Source: Ectobacillus sp042610425 (GTDB taxonomy: Bacteria; Bacillota; Bacilli; Bacillales; Bacillaceae_G). Taken from it: a DNA stretch of 64,000 bases. Positions 9,496 to 18,040 of this stretch are shown here, in pieces. A model generated the notes under the pieces. It searched no databases. It saw only the letters and a list, made by a program, of their open reading frames with translations, and was not told where the DNA came from. The stretch covers positions 124,001 to 188,000 of the forward strand of contig NZ_JBGJZM010000003.1 of assembly GCF_042610425.1 (NCBI RefSeq), read 5' to 3'. Position 1 is the first letter of the stretch; each line of letters opens with the position of its first letter. The position numbers and the translations under genes are program-made.

Positions 9496-9540
9496 AAAAA
9501 GAGACTCCAGAGGAAATGTCCTTCTGGAGTCTCTTTTTTT
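9496..9540. terminator. Strong bidirectional terminator
   Basis: Stem AGAGACTCCAGA(A)GGA / TCCTTCTGGAGTCTCT with loop AATG and long A and T runs on either side. It serves the small ORF and the convergent P-type ATPase gene. Confidence 0.9.
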
Positions 9541-9541
9541 G

Positions 9542-11470
9542 CTATTCATTTGCTTTTAATAAACGTAAGCCATTTAAAATGACAAGAATGGTGCTTCCTT
9601 CATGCCCAATTACTCCGTATGGAAGAGCTAATAATTGTAGGAAGTTTGAGCATATGAGTAAGGCAATTACAGTTAGTGAGAAAATAACATTTTGTTTCAC
9701 GATCACATTCATGCGTTTTGATAAACGAATGGCTTGTGCTAAACGTGTAAGTTCATTTTTCATTAGAACAACATCGGCTGTTTCAAGTGCAACGTCCGTG
9801 CCTTCTCCCATTGCAATACCAATACTTGCCGTTGCCAGTGCAGGCGCGTCATTAATACCGTCACCAACCATCGCAACTGTTCCATACTTTTCTTTTAGTT
9901 CTTTAATTACTTCAACTTTCGTCTCAGGAAGACATGATCCATAATACTCAGAAATGTTACCTTCTGCAGCGATTGCCTTTGCTGTTTGTTCGTTATCCCC
10001 AGTAATCATTACAGATTTAACACCAAGATCACTTAATTTTTTAATTGCTACTAACGTTTCTTGCCGAAGAATATCCTTTAAAGCGATTAAACCAACAATG
10101 CCTTGTTCATCGCTCATATATACGATTGTTTTTCCATCATCTGCAAGACGGGATGCAATTCCACCAGCAAATGTAGAAGCATCTTCCCCAACGAAAGCAG
10201 GTTTCCCGATTTTATAGGCAGTAGCATGAACAACTCCCTTTAGTCCAAATCCAGTTACATCTTCTACTTTTTCGGGTTTGATCAGGGTCACACCGTACTT
10301 CTCTTTCGCAAATTTCACAATGGCCTCAGCTAAAGGATGGGTCGAATGGCTTTCAATAGAGGCCATTACTTGAATCATTTCAGCCTCAGTAATTCCTTCG
10401 CGAACAAATATGTCGGTTACTACAGGACGTCCTTGCGTTAATGTTCCTGTTTTATCAAAGGCAATCGCTTTTAAAGAAGCGAGACGTTCTAAGTGAACAC
10501 CGCCTTTAAATAAAATGCCATGTCTGGCACCGTTTGAAATAGCAGAAAGACTAGCAGGGGTTATGGAAGCAACGAGAGCACAAGGTGATGCAACCACTAG
10601 TAATATCATTGCGCGGTACAAGGTTTCATTCCAGCCCCAGCCAAGAGCATAGTGGGGAACGAACATCATTAATGCAACTACAGCTAATACAGCTTTTACA
10701 TAAGTTCCTTCAAACTTTTCAATGAAAAGCTGAGAAGGAGATTTTTCACTTTGGGCACTTTGTACCATACGAATAATCTTTTGAAATAAAGTTTGGTCAC
10801 TGCTTTTCGTGATTTTTATTTCAATTGCTCCGCGCATATTTACTGTTCCTGCAAATACATTATCATTTACTTTTTTTTCATTCGGAATAGGTTCTCCTGT
10901 AATGGCAGCTTCATCTATATTTGTTTCACCGAGAATGATAATACCGTCTGCAGGAATTCGTTCGCCTGGTTTCACGAGAATAATGTCTTCGATTAGTAAG
11001 TCTTTCACAGCTACTCGTTCTTCTGTACCATTTGAAATACGAAGTGCTTCTTCTGGCTGCAAATCGAGAAGGGCTGAGATTTCTTTTTTGCTTTTGTTCA
11101 TCGTGTATGTTTCCATCGCACCGCTAAGGGCGAATATAAAAATTAAGATGGAACCCTCTGCCCAGTAGCCAATAATAGCGGAACCAACAGCAGCGAAAAT
11201 CATTAGCATTTCTACATTTAAATCCTTATCCTCAATCGTTTTTGTAATTCCTTCTTTTGCTTTTGCATATCCTCCAATAATAAATGCAAGTACAAAGAAT
11301 GCAACAGAAACGGTATTTGCTCCTTGTTTATCTAATAGCCAGCCAATAAGAATGAAAACACCAGAAGATAGAGCGAAAATAAGGTCGTAATGATTCTTAA
11401 ACGTTTCTATAACTGAAGATTTGTTAGTATTCTCTTCTTTTTGAACAAGTGATTTTGCTTGATTGCTCAT
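9542..11470 (-). CDS. pfeT: P1B-4-type heavy-metal-transporting ATPase (PfeT/CoaT-like)
   Basis: A 642-residue P-type ATPase: actuator TGEP, phosphorylation motif DKTGTLTQG, STHPLAEA nucleotide-site motif and GDGINDAPAL hinge are all present. The metal-site signatures are SPC in membrane helix 4 (VVASPCALVA) and HEGST near the C terminus (GVIGHEGSTILV). Together they mark the P1B-4 subgroup, which exports Fe2+ and/or Co2+. There is no N-terminal CxxC metal-binding domain, as is normal for P1B-4. The B. subtilis member is PfeT (formerly ZosA/YkvW), a PerR/Fur-linked ferrous iron exporter. The substrate here is inferred from subgroup motifs. The 5' leader carries an operator-like promoter and a hairpin (see separate entries). 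Confidence 0.88.
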   Translation of the reverse strand: MSNQAKSLVQKEENTNKSSVIETFKNHYDLIFALSSGVFILIGWLLDKQGANTVSVAFFVLAFIIGGYAKAKEGITKTIEDKDLNVEMLMIFAAVGSAIIGYWAEGSILIFIFALSGAMETYTMNKSKKEISALLDLQPEEALRISNGTEERVAVKDLLIEDIILVKPGERIPADGIIILGETNIDEAAITGEPIPNEKKVNDNVFAGTVNMRGAIEIKITKSSDQTLFQKIIRMVQSAQSEKSPSQLFIEKFEGTYVKAVLAVVALMMFVPHYALGWGWNETLYRAMILLVVASPCALVASITPASLSAISNGARHGILFKGGVHLERLASLKAIAFDKTGTLTQGRPVVTDIFVREGITEAEMIQVMASIESHSTHPLAEAIVKFAKEKYGVTLIKPEKVEDVTGFGLKGVVHATAYKIGKPAFVGEDASTFAGGIASRLADDGKTIVYMSDEQGIVGLIALKDILRQETLVAIKKLSDLGVKSVMITGDNEQTAKAIAAEGNISEYYGSCLPETKVEVIKELKEKYGTVAMVGDGINDAPALATASIGIAMGEGTDVALETADVVLMKNELTRLAQAIRLSKRMNVIVKQNVIFSLTVIALLICSNFLQLLALPYGVIGHEGSTILVILNGLRLLKANE

Positions 11471-11526
11471 TTGTATTATCCCCTTTCCTTATTCTAATGA
11501 GAAAAAGAATCAAAATCGGCACCCCT

Positions 11527-11563
11527 AAAAAACACGAAAGCTGCCATCCAGATGGATAGCAGC
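11527..11563 (-). promoter_or_regulatory. Hairpin with T-run in the leader of the metal ATPase gene
   Basis: On the minus strand GCTGCTATCC - ATCT - GGATGGCAGC forms a 10-bp stem with one mismatch, followed by TTTCGTGTTTTTT. It lies between the predicted promoter (11613-11640) and the ATPase start (11470), so it could attenuate transcription. No known metal riboswitch consensus is recognised. Confidence 0.4.
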
Positions 11564-11612
11564 ACAATAAATCAGTTCATGAGGTATTCGATTTATATTT
11601 TCTTATACTGTG

Positions 11613-11640
11613 ATTATATCATGAATTATCATGACTACAA
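11613..11640 (-). promoter_or_regulatory. Predicted promoter with operator-like dyad, upstream of metal ATPase
   Basis: Minus strand TTGTAG (-35), 16 bases, TATAAT (-10). The whole spacer is the dyad TCATGA-TAAT-TCATGA (11619-11634), and it includes TGATAAT, a match to a Fur/PerR half-site. A repressor bound here would block RNA polymerase. Confidence 0.5.
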
Positions 11641-11850
11641 TAGGGGAAAACTGGTATGATTATTTTCTTAGTGAGTTGCGGACAGTAATTTGTAGAAATT
11701 TCGCTAAATCTGGATGGTAGTCTAAGTTGTAATATGGGATAAGAACAGATAAGATAAACACAGTATCCTTTTTTAGTTAAATGATTTGATACATCGGATT
11801 ATGGATGGAACGATTGTATTTTTTAAAATAGGAGAGTGTAATACGATAGA

Positions 11851-12453
11851 ATGGAATATCATATAATGGAATTTATTGTGCATTATGGATATGCGGGCTT
11901 AATTTTGATACTGGCCGGAGGTGTTGTTGGGTTACCAGTTCCTGATGAACTACTTCTTACATTTGTTGGATATAATGTTTCACAAGGGTTTATGACATAC
12001 GTTAGCGCAGTTTTATGTGGTCTAATAGGGGCTATGCTTGGGATTACGCTCAGTTACTTATTAGGGAAGCAATTTGGTCTACCTTTACTTCAAAAACTTG
12101 GCCCTAAATTTGGAATTACGGATAAAAGAATTCAACGCACGCAGTTATTATTTGATAAATATGGTCCATTTCTTTTAATCATCGGTTATTTTCTACCTGG
12201 TGTTCGTCATTTGACTGCGTATTTTGCCGGTATTTCATCGCTAGGCTTCCGGCGATTTTGTACCTATGCATATGGAGGGGCATTCATTTGGGTGACGTTG
12301 TTTGTTACACTTGGACTAAAGCTAGGAGATAGCTGGCATACGGTTGTACGATATATTCATCATTATGGTGTTATGCTAACAATCACGCTTTGCTGCGTTG
12401 GAGCGTTAATGTGGGTATATGTACAGGCAATGAAAAATGCACGGGAAAGTTAA
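11851..12453 (+). CDS. DedA family membrane protein
   Basis: A 200-residue DedA/SNARE-associated family protein with LPVPDELLLTFVGY near residue 30 and the conserved GRxxPxxR-like segment IGYFLPGVRHLTAYFAGIS (about residues 110-128). Members are membrane transporters/flippases implicated in recycling of undecaprenyl phosphate or phosphatidylethanolamine. The ATG at 11851 is the only in-frame start after a stop at 11839 (an alternative is 11866); the GGAG at 11831 is farther away than usual. It is a single-gene unit ending in a bidirectional terminator. Confidence 0.88.
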   Translation: MEYHIMEFIVHYGYAGLILILAGGVVGLPVPDELLLTFVGYNVSQGFMTYVSAVLCGLIGAMLGITLSYLLGKQFGLPLLQKLGPKFGITDKRIQRTQLLFDKYGPFLLIIGYFLPGVRHLTAYFAGISSLGFRRFCTYAYGGAFIWVTLFVTLGLKLGDSWHTVVRYIHHYGVMLTITLCCVGALMWVYVQAMKNARES

Positions 12454-12460
12454 AATGAGT

Positions 12461-12500
12461 AAAAAAAAACAAGATTGGCATAGCCAATCTTGTTTTTTTT
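12461..12500. terminator. Bidirectional terminator
   Basis: A9 run, stem CAAGATTGGC / GCCAATCTTG with loop ATA, then a T9 run. It is shared by the convergent DedA and phosphodiester glycosidase genes. Confidence 0.9.
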
Positions 12501-13588
12501 TATTTAGCAGCTGCAAGACCTGTGATTTCTGAAATTTTATCTGCAGGTTGTGCTTGACCGTCAATGGTTACGCTAACCTTTTGATTTGGATTTGCTGTAA
12601 CAACCCATGCGTTCGGTAAGTAGCGAGATTTGAATTTTGTTGCTGGAACGTTAATAATATCTCCCATTGCATATAACGTAGCGGAAGCGCCGCCGTCCAT
12701 TGCCATGGCATTGTATGCACCCTTTTCATATAATAAATCTTGACAATCTTTTATGGATGCACCAATACTGTGTGTTTGTCTTCCGTCAATGACTAGAAAC
12801 ATAAGTGTTCCATCTTTCTTTTGTGCCATGATGGTACGCGGACCATATCCCCAGCCACCGTTGCCGCTCGTAATCATTTTTTCGCCTTTTACGATCAATT
12901 GTGGCATAAATCCGGCAGCAGAGACTACACCTTTATTAATAAGTTGTTTAGCAGAGTAATCACCGGTAATCATTTCACCATATTTGGTTAATCCAGCAAT
13001 AACGGTGTTTGAATTTTCATCTTTCGGGGTATTGATAATTTTACCATCTGCAATAACAATCCCAATTCCAACTGCACCGCCGCCAACACCTGTTTCATCA
13101 ACAAATCCACTTGCATTTACAGCAGCCAATGCTTTTTCCCGTTGTGCCATTACATAAATCTTCTCACCGACATCTGCACCTTGTGTGCCTTGCTGATTAA
13201 CAAGTTTCACATTAAGAGGGTTGCTTATAGTCATTAGCTTTCCTTCATAATAATGATCATCGAACTTTTGCTTCACTGTTTCAACGTTTATGGATAAAGG
13301 TAGTGATTTACGTCTATCAAGCTCTTTTTGTGATAAAGAGTTAACTGCATCATCACTATTAATCGTTTTCGGACTATAAATATTTTGCAGAATAGCATCT
13401 AATTCTGCTTTTGGTAATAATAACAATTGTGCATATTGTCGATGCTGTGAAGTAAGAATTGTTTCAGCAGCAATCGTTCGTAATTGATGACCATATGGTG
13501 TCGCAAATAAAATTACTAATCCACATATTATAATGCTTAATCCTGTTGTTAAAAGAATTTTCAGAGAAAGGATTAGCTTTCGTTTCAT
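12500..13588 (-). CDS. Phosphodiester glycosidase family (NAGPA-domain) protein
   Basis: A 362-residue protein with an N-terminal membrane anchor (residues about 8-30) and an extracellular catalytic domain of the NAGPA/DUF2233 type. Typical motifs are KALAAVNASGFVDE, GGWGYGPRTIMAQKKDG, FLVIDGRQTHSIGAS and AMAMDGGASATLYAMG. The family removes GlcNAc from sugar-phosphodiester linkages, and bacterial members are associated with exopolysaccharide or wall glycopolymer turnover. It is a single-gene unit. A palindrome TAGCAAT-GAT-ATTGCTA lies 27-43 bases upstream of the start codon. Confidence 0.85.
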   Translation of the reverse strand: MKRKLILSLKILLTTGLSIIICGLVILFATPYGHQLRTIAAETILTSQHRQYAQLLLLPKAELDAILQNIYSPKTINSDDAVNSLSQKELDRRKSLPLSINVETVKQKFDDHYYEGKLMTISNPLNVKLVNQQGTQGADVGEKIYVMAQREKALAAVNASGFVDETGVGGGAVGIGIVIADGKIINTPKDENSNTVIAGLTKYGEMITGDYSAKQLINKGVVSAAGFMPQLIVKGEKMITSGNGGWGYGPRTIMAQKKDGTLMFLVIDGRQTHSIGASIKDCQDLLYEKGAYNAMAMDGGASATLYAMGDIINVPATKFKSRYLPNAWVVTANPNQKVSVTIDGQAQPADKISEITGLAAAK

Positions 13589-14066
13589 TCATAAATCTCC
13601 CTTCGTATCACACATAGCAATGATATTGCTACAAAATATAAGTATACAAATAAAACAAGTAATAGCAAGTTAAAAAATCACAAAAAAAATTGTATATAAA
13701 TCATCTTCCTTTGTAGCTATGTATAAAAATTCATACCCACTCAAAAAGTATAATTCTTCATTGAATAGGAGTGTAGCTATTTTGGGATGAATGTAGAGCA
13801 AAATAAAACAAATTGGATAATAATACTATCTAAGTTTTTATACAATCTAAAGAATATAATATAGGTGCTTTCATAACTATTCAATTACAGATGTGTTAAA
13901 GTTTCATGTAGTTCTCCCCGTTTCATTGTAATATTTGTATTGTAGCGTATGATAAGAAGCTAATGATAAGGGCTATTTTTTGATACATTTGTAAAATAAA
14001 AAGGAGAAGGGCAATTTAATTGCACCTTCTCCTTTTTATTGAATATTCCCCTGCAGTATAACGATA
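13589..14066. other. Intergenic region, mostly AT-rich
   Basis: About 480 bases. It holds the promoter region of the phosphodiester glycosidase gene with the palindrome at 13615-13631 and, at the other end, a strong terminator (13996-14038). Nothing else convincing was seen between them. Confidence 0.5.
13996..14038. terminator. Strong terminator downstream of the first small paralogue
   Basis: Stem AAAAAGGAGAAGG / CCTTCTCCTTTTT, extended by the inner pairing GCAATT / AATTGC, with T and A runs. It ends the minus-strand transcript of the 48-residue gene at 14067. Confidence 0.85.
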
Positions 14067-14213
14067 TTACTCTGCAATTTCTTCAAGTAGAAAATATGTT
14101 ACGTTGTAGATATGCTCAACTTCCTCGTCTGTCATGTACGTCAACTCTTCACGTTGGATACCTCTTTGCTTTTGGATAAACTCGATCATGTTTTTACGTT
14201 CTTCTCTTCTCAT
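14067..14213 (-). CDS. 48-residue protein, BH0509-like family, copy 1
   Basis: ATG at 14213 preceded by GAGGGGA with ideal spacing. The product begins MRREERKNMIEFIQ, has a helix with LTYMTDEEVEHIYN in the middle, and ends FLLEEIAE. RKNMI...F and the MTDEE(V/L)EHIYN pattern recall the short BH0509-type proteins of Bacillus; this assignment is from memory of the family pattern and is tentative. A near-identical second copy lies 350 bases upstream, with a matching promoter region. Function unknown. Confidence 0.7.
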   Translation of the reverse strand: MRREERKNMIEFIQKQRGIQREELTYMTDEEVEHIYNVTYFLLEEIAE

Positions 14214-14415
14214 TATAATTTCCCCTCTCTTATTGTTTTAATACAGTTTATTTAAGTTACGATTATTATATAACAGATAAAACAGTAAACACTACACTTT
14301 TTTTGAAAATTCGGAATTATTACAAGGGAATAACTTAGACAGGATGAGTTTTTATTTGTCTGTGCAGGAACTGCTCATTGGATGTCGTGTTTACTGAAGA
14401 AATCGATAAATGATG

Positions 14416-14562
14416 TTACTCTGCAATTTCTTCAAGTAGAAAATATGTTACGTTGTAGATGTGCTCAACTTCTTCATCTGTCATGAACGTTAATTCATCA
14501 CGTTGGAACCCTCTTTGCTTTTGGATAAACTCAATCATGTTTTTACGCTCTTCTCTTTTCAT
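14416..14562 (-). CDS. 48-residue protein, BH0509-like family, copy 2
   Basis: Paralogue of the gene at 14067, the same length, differing at only a few residues (for example TFMTDEE for TYMTDEE). RBS GGAGAGGAG precedes; the ATG may be 14562 or 14565. The 5' flanks of both copies share the run ending in GTTTTATCTGTTATATAAT, so the whole expression unit was duplicated. The independent retention of both frames argues that they are real genes. Confidence 0.7.
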   Translation of the reverse strand: MKREERKNMIEFIQKQRGFQRDELTFMTDEEVEHIYNVTYFLLEEIAE

Positions 14563-14735
14563 CATTATTTCTCCTCTCCTTCTGTTTTAATACAGTTTAT
14601 TTAAGTTGATATTATTATATAACAGATAAAACAAAAAGTGCTACACTTTTTTAAAAAAAATTACAAAATTTTTTAAAGAAGGAATTAATGAGGAATCATG
14701 TAATGGAAACAGGGGAGGAAATCCCCGCTGAATCC

Positions 14736-15146
14736 TTATAAACTAAGCTTTTCTGGAGTTCCTGCTTTCTCAGCTAAATAAATATGAACAGGAGTTATTT
14801 TTACTAGCACGTAGTTTGGATCATCTGGTCCTTGTAACCAGTGATGGAGCGCGTCATTCCAAAATTTGTGTTTCAAGGTTTCATTATCCTCCAGACTAGC
14901 TGTCCCTTCTATTTCAACGAAGGGTTCGTTCCAGCTGTTATTTGTACTGCCAACGAGAACATGAACATGATTATTTTTCTTAATATCTGTGACCTTCTTT
15001 GATTGACGATCGGCTGCTACGTAAAGTGTTACGTCCTCGTGAAAAAGCATCATGAAGCTACTATGCGGTTTATTATCACGAATGGTAGCCAGTACCCCTA
15101 TTTGTTCTTGTGCTAGTACACGTAATACCTTTGTCTTTAAATCCAT
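14736..15146 (-). CDS. Pyridoxamine 5'-phosphate oxidase-fold stress protein
   Basis: The start is ATG 15146, 10 bases after AAGGAGA; an in-frame GTG at 15155 is too close to the RBS. The ~136-residue split-barrel protein has the pattern IGVLATIRDNKPHSSFMM (beta strands 1-2) and DRQSKKVTDIKKNNHVHVLV, as in the general stress protein 26 group (Bacillus YdaG-like). Such proteins bind flavin or F420-like cofactors, but the reaction is mostly unknown. It stands alone. Confidence 0.8.
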   Translation of the reverse strand: MDLKTKVLRVLAQEQIGVLATIRDNKPHSSFMMLFHEDVTLYVAADRQSKKVTDIKKNNHVHVLVGSTNNSWNEPFVEIEGTASLEDNETLKHKFWNDALHHWLQGPDDPNYVLVKITPVHIYLAEKAGTPEKLSL

Positions 15147-15292
15147 AGTTAGCACTCTCCTTCAACTTGGTTTCGTTCTTACTTTCTTCCAGAAGGATAG
15201 TTTTTAACCAAACTACAGAGAAATTTTACGAAATAAAGTGAACAATAATGATAAAATGAAGATTATCAATAGCAAGGAAAGGCTGGGAAAGA

Positions 15293-16348
15293 ATGATAAA
15301 TAAACTGTTTCTATTATTCGTAACATTTGGAATTCCACTATCAATTGTAGGTAACGTACTCCACTGGCCAGATACGATTATGTTTGGTGTATTCTGTCTT
15401 ACAATTATTGCGATTGCAAGCTTTATGGGAAGAGCAACGGAAAGTTTGGCCATCGTATCAGGACCACGGATAGGTGGATTATTAAATGCAACGTTCGGAA
15501 ATGCGGTTGAATTAATTATTTCCATTTTTTCTCTGAAAGCTGGATTAACGGAAGTGGTTCTTGCTTCTTTAACAGGCTCCGTGCTTGGAAACCTACTGCT
15601 CGTTGCAGGCTTATCCTTTTTTATTGGAGGATTAAAATACAAACGGCAATCCTTTAATGTATATGATGCCCGTCATAATTCAACACTGTTAATCTTTGCT
15701 GTGGTTGTTGCGTTTGTTATTCCTGAGGTGTTTTCACAAACTTTAAATGAGGGGAAAACATTAACGCTTAGTGTGGGCATTTCTATAATCTTAATTTTTC
15801 TATATCTAGCTGGTCTCTACTTTAGACTGGTTACACATCGAGGTGTGTATCAGCATCAAGAAGATGTGGCTATAGAGCACGAAACACCGGAGTGGGGTAA
15901 GAAAACAGCAATTGGTGTATTATTTGTTGCTACCCTTGCTGTTGCGTATGAATCAGAATCCCTTGTACATACATTTGAATCGGTAGCGAAAACATTCGGT
16001 TGGTCGGAACTATTCATCGGGATTATCATTGTAGCGATTGTTGGAAATGCAGCGGAGCATGCTTCTGCAGTATTGATGGCAATCAAAAACAAAGTAAATG
16101 TTGCAGTTGAAATTGCAATTGGTTCTACATTACAAGTTGCTATGTTCGTGGCACCAGTTCTCGTAATCGTGTCCATTTTGATGCAGCAGAACATGCCGCT
16201 TGTATTTACATTACCAGAATTGATTGCCATGATTACCGCTGTATTCTTAACAATTTCCATCTCAAATGATGGCGACACGAATTGGTTTGAAGGCGGAACG
16301 CTGTTAGCTGCTTATATCATTATGGGAATTGGTTTTTATCTACTATAA
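15293..16348 (+). CDS. cax: Calcium/proton antiporter (CaCA family, CAX)
   Basis: A 351-residue membrane protein with two homologous halves, each carrying the exchanger signature: GRATESLAIVSGPRIGGLLNATFGNAVELI (given as GNAVELI near residue 81) and VAIVGNAAEHASAV near residue 250. These acidic GNAxE motifs bind Ca2+ in CAX exchangers. B. subtilis YfkE (ChaA) is the structurally studied relative and sits at the same place in the gene order. The RBS upstream is moderate (AAAGGCTGGGAAAG). It is followed by the yczE-like gene in the same direction. Confidence 0.92.
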   Translation: MINKLFLLFVTFGIPLSIVGNVLHWPDTIMFGVFCLTIIAIASFMGRATESLAIVSGPRIGGLLNATFGNAVELIISIFSLKAGLTEVVLASLTGSVLGNLLLVAGLSFFIGGLKYKRQSFNVYDARHNSTLLIFAVVVAFVIPEVFSQTLNEGKTLTLSVGISIILIFLYLAGLYFRLVTHRGVYQHQEDVAIEHETPEWGKKTAIGVLFVATLAVAYESESLVHTFESVAKTFGWSELFIGIIIVAIVGNAAEHASAVLMAIKNKVNVAVEIAIGSTLQVAMFVAPVLVIVSILMQQNMPLVFTLPELIAMITAVFLTISISNDGDTNWFEGGTLLAAYIIMGIGFYLL

Positions 16349-16418
16349 ATAGGTGGGATTTTCTGTAGCAATGTAAAATATAATAGGTAGTAAATCAAGG
16401 GAGTTTAAGGAGAAACGA

Positions 16419-17033
16419 ATGAGAATTACACGCTTCGTCTTTTTTGTAGTAGGGTTGCTTATATTGACGCTAGGGGTTAGCTTTACTTTGAAAGCTCATT
16501 TAGGAGCGGGTCCATGGGATGCATTGTCTGCGGGACAATCTCAAACGATTGGGTTTACGGTAGGAACATGGGTTATTATTAACGGAATCGTCTTACTGTT
16601 CGTAAACGCATTTTTATTAAAGAAAAGGCCAGAGTTTTTAGCGGCTATCACATTTTTTCTGATTGGGACGCTAATTGATTTTTGGTTATTACGGGTGTTT
16701 AACAGTTGGGATCCTAGTGACTTAAGCCAGCGCGCAATCATACTTATCATGGGTATTGTGCTAATTGCGGTAGGAGTTGCCATGTATATGCAATCGCATT
16801 ATCCCGCGAATCCAATTGACAAGCTTATGCTTGCCCTGCAGGAGAGATTCCAGCTGCCATTAATGGCAGCAAAGACAATAGCAGAAGTTACAGCACTTAT
16901 TTTGGCATTCCTAGTCAAGGGACCAGTAGGAGTTGGCTCGTTATTCATCGCGTTTTGCATTGGACCTATCATACATATTCTATTTCCCAGGATGAATCGC
17001 TTACTCATAATGGTTGGCTCTATTTTAAAATAG
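16419..17033 (+). CDS. yczE: YczE/YitT-type integral membrane protein
   Basis: A 204-residue protein with five or six membrane segments. FTLKAHLGAGPWDALSAG near residue 25 and the closing KGPVGVGSLFIAFCIGPIIH are characteristic of the YczE/YyaS/YitT family. In B. subtilis YczE influences bacillaene/surfactin production, but a biochemical role is not known. AAGGAG stands just before the ATG. Confidence 0.85.
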   Translation: MRITRFVFFVVGLLILTLGVSFTLKAHLGAGPWDALSAGQSQTIGFTVGTWVIINGIVLLFVNAFLLKKRPEFLAAITFFLIGTLIDFWLLRVFNSWDPSDLSQRAIILIMGIVLIAVGVAMYMQSHYPANPIDKLMLALQERFQLPLMAAKTIAEVTALILAFLVKGPVGVGSLFIAFCIGPIIHILFPRMNRLLIMVGSILK

Positions 17034-17121
17034 AGTCTTTTTTTTATGATTTTTTTGGCATAACGAAGCAAGGAGAAGAAAACAATAATTATGATACCTG
17101 ATATGAAAAAGGAGATGTTTT

Positions 17122-17907
17122 ATGAAACGCACAAAACATGTCATTATGTTTTTCCTTCTTTTGTTTAGTTTCTCGTTTCCGTTTACAGTGTATGGTAGTG
17201 AAAAGATTCCGTCCTCTGTAGTGGATATATCAAAGGAAAATACGTATCCGAATGCAACGCAAAATGTACCACGGCTGCAGCCAAGTGAGTTTGCTAGCGG
17301 TTTGCTGAAATCATCACCGATCCCTATTGAAAACCCGGATTTAATTCGGATGCTAAATGAAAGCTCAGTTGCAAATGCGCCGCTTGCGGTTGGGTATAAG
17401 GCTAGAATTTACTTAGGACAATGGCCGCTTCATTATGAATCCGCAGAAACTGTCGTGAACTGGGAATACCAACAAATAAACAAAAACTATGTCGATAATC
17501 GGGGAAACGGAAATTTTGTACAAATGACATATAACCAGGATATGCAGCGCATCGTACGTGGAGGATTATCTGCAAACGTGAAAAACGCCGATGAAGTGAA
17601 AAAAATGATGATGCTAAAGGCAATGGATAAAACGCATTTACCCCTTGCATTTCAAACAGTTGTTGGATACGGTACGAAAAATAGCCGTGTCTACAATCTA
17701 CCACCAAACAACATCGGTTACCTCTATGCCTACGCACCATTTGTAAATGAAAAGGGGAAAATTACATTTGGAGAAGTTTTTCTTGTGTTAAAAGGAAACC
17801 AACGCAAACTTGTCATTGAAAACGTCACCTCACAAGGCATTGGAGCATGGATTCCAATACAGGACCGTCTATCATTTGGATTTTTGGCAACAACGAAACC
17901 GAGATGA
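17122..17907 (+). CDS. yfkD: YfkD-like secreted protein
   Basis: A 261-residue protein with a Sec signal peptide (MKRTKHVIMFFLLLFSFSFP..., cleavage near residue 25). The mature part is beta-rich, with YKARIYLGQWPLHYESAETV and IQDRLSFGFLATTKPR at the C terminus, matching YfkD of Bacillus, which occupies the same place in the yfk order. RBS AAAGGAG. In B. subtilis yfkD belongs to the sigma-B/sigma-G stress and spore set. Function unknown. Confidence 0.82.
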   Translation: MKRTKHVIMFFLLLFSFSFPFTVYGSEKIPSSVVDISKENTYPNATQNVPRLQPSEFASGLLKSSPIPIENPDLIRMLNESSVANAPLAVGYKARIYLGQWPLHYESAETVVNWEYQQINKNYVDNRGNGNFVQMTYNQDMQRIVRGGLSANVKNADEVKKMMMLKAMDKTHLPLAFQTVVGYGTKNSRVYNLPPNNIGYLYAYAPFVNEKGKITFGEVFLVLKGNQRKLVIENVTSQGIGAWIPIQDRLSFGFLATTKPR

Positions 17908-17912
17908 TACAT

Positions 17913-17959
17913 AAAAAGATATAATTCCTTCTATTAGTTGAAGGAATTATATCTTTTTT
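17913..17959 (+). terminator. Terminator after yfkD-like gene
   Basis: Long perfect stem AAAGATATAATTCCTTC / GAAGGAATTATATCTTT followed by T's. Confidence 0.9.
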
Positions 17960-17976
17960 GCTACCTACATATATGC

Positions 17977-18005
17977 TTGACCCGTTTCCAAACGAATCCC
18001 ATACT
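17977..18005 (+). promoter_or_regulatory. Sigma-A-like promoter for the GNAT gene
   Basis: TTGACC, 17-base spacer, CATACT, 35 bases before the ATG and directly after the preceding terminator. Confidence 0.55.
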
Positions 18006-18040
18006 AGTACTAATCATAGAAAATAGGGAGGAGAACAGGC

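Larger units (their letters stand above)
11471..11850. other. 380-bp divergent intergenic region
   Basis: It holds the regulated leader and promoter of the metal ATPase on the minus strand (11527-11640) and, nearer to 11850, the unassigned promoter of the DedA gene. No small ORF with an RBS was seen. Confidence 0.5.

Noticed and set aside
9516..11168. Several 60-140 codon frames antisense to the metal ATPase
   Set aside because: They are shadows of the strongly coding minus-strand gene and lack RBSs and recognisable domains.
15226..16278. Two ~140-codon frames antisense to the calcium antiporter
   Set aside because: Mirror-frame artefacts of a hydrophobic membrane gene; no independent evidence.
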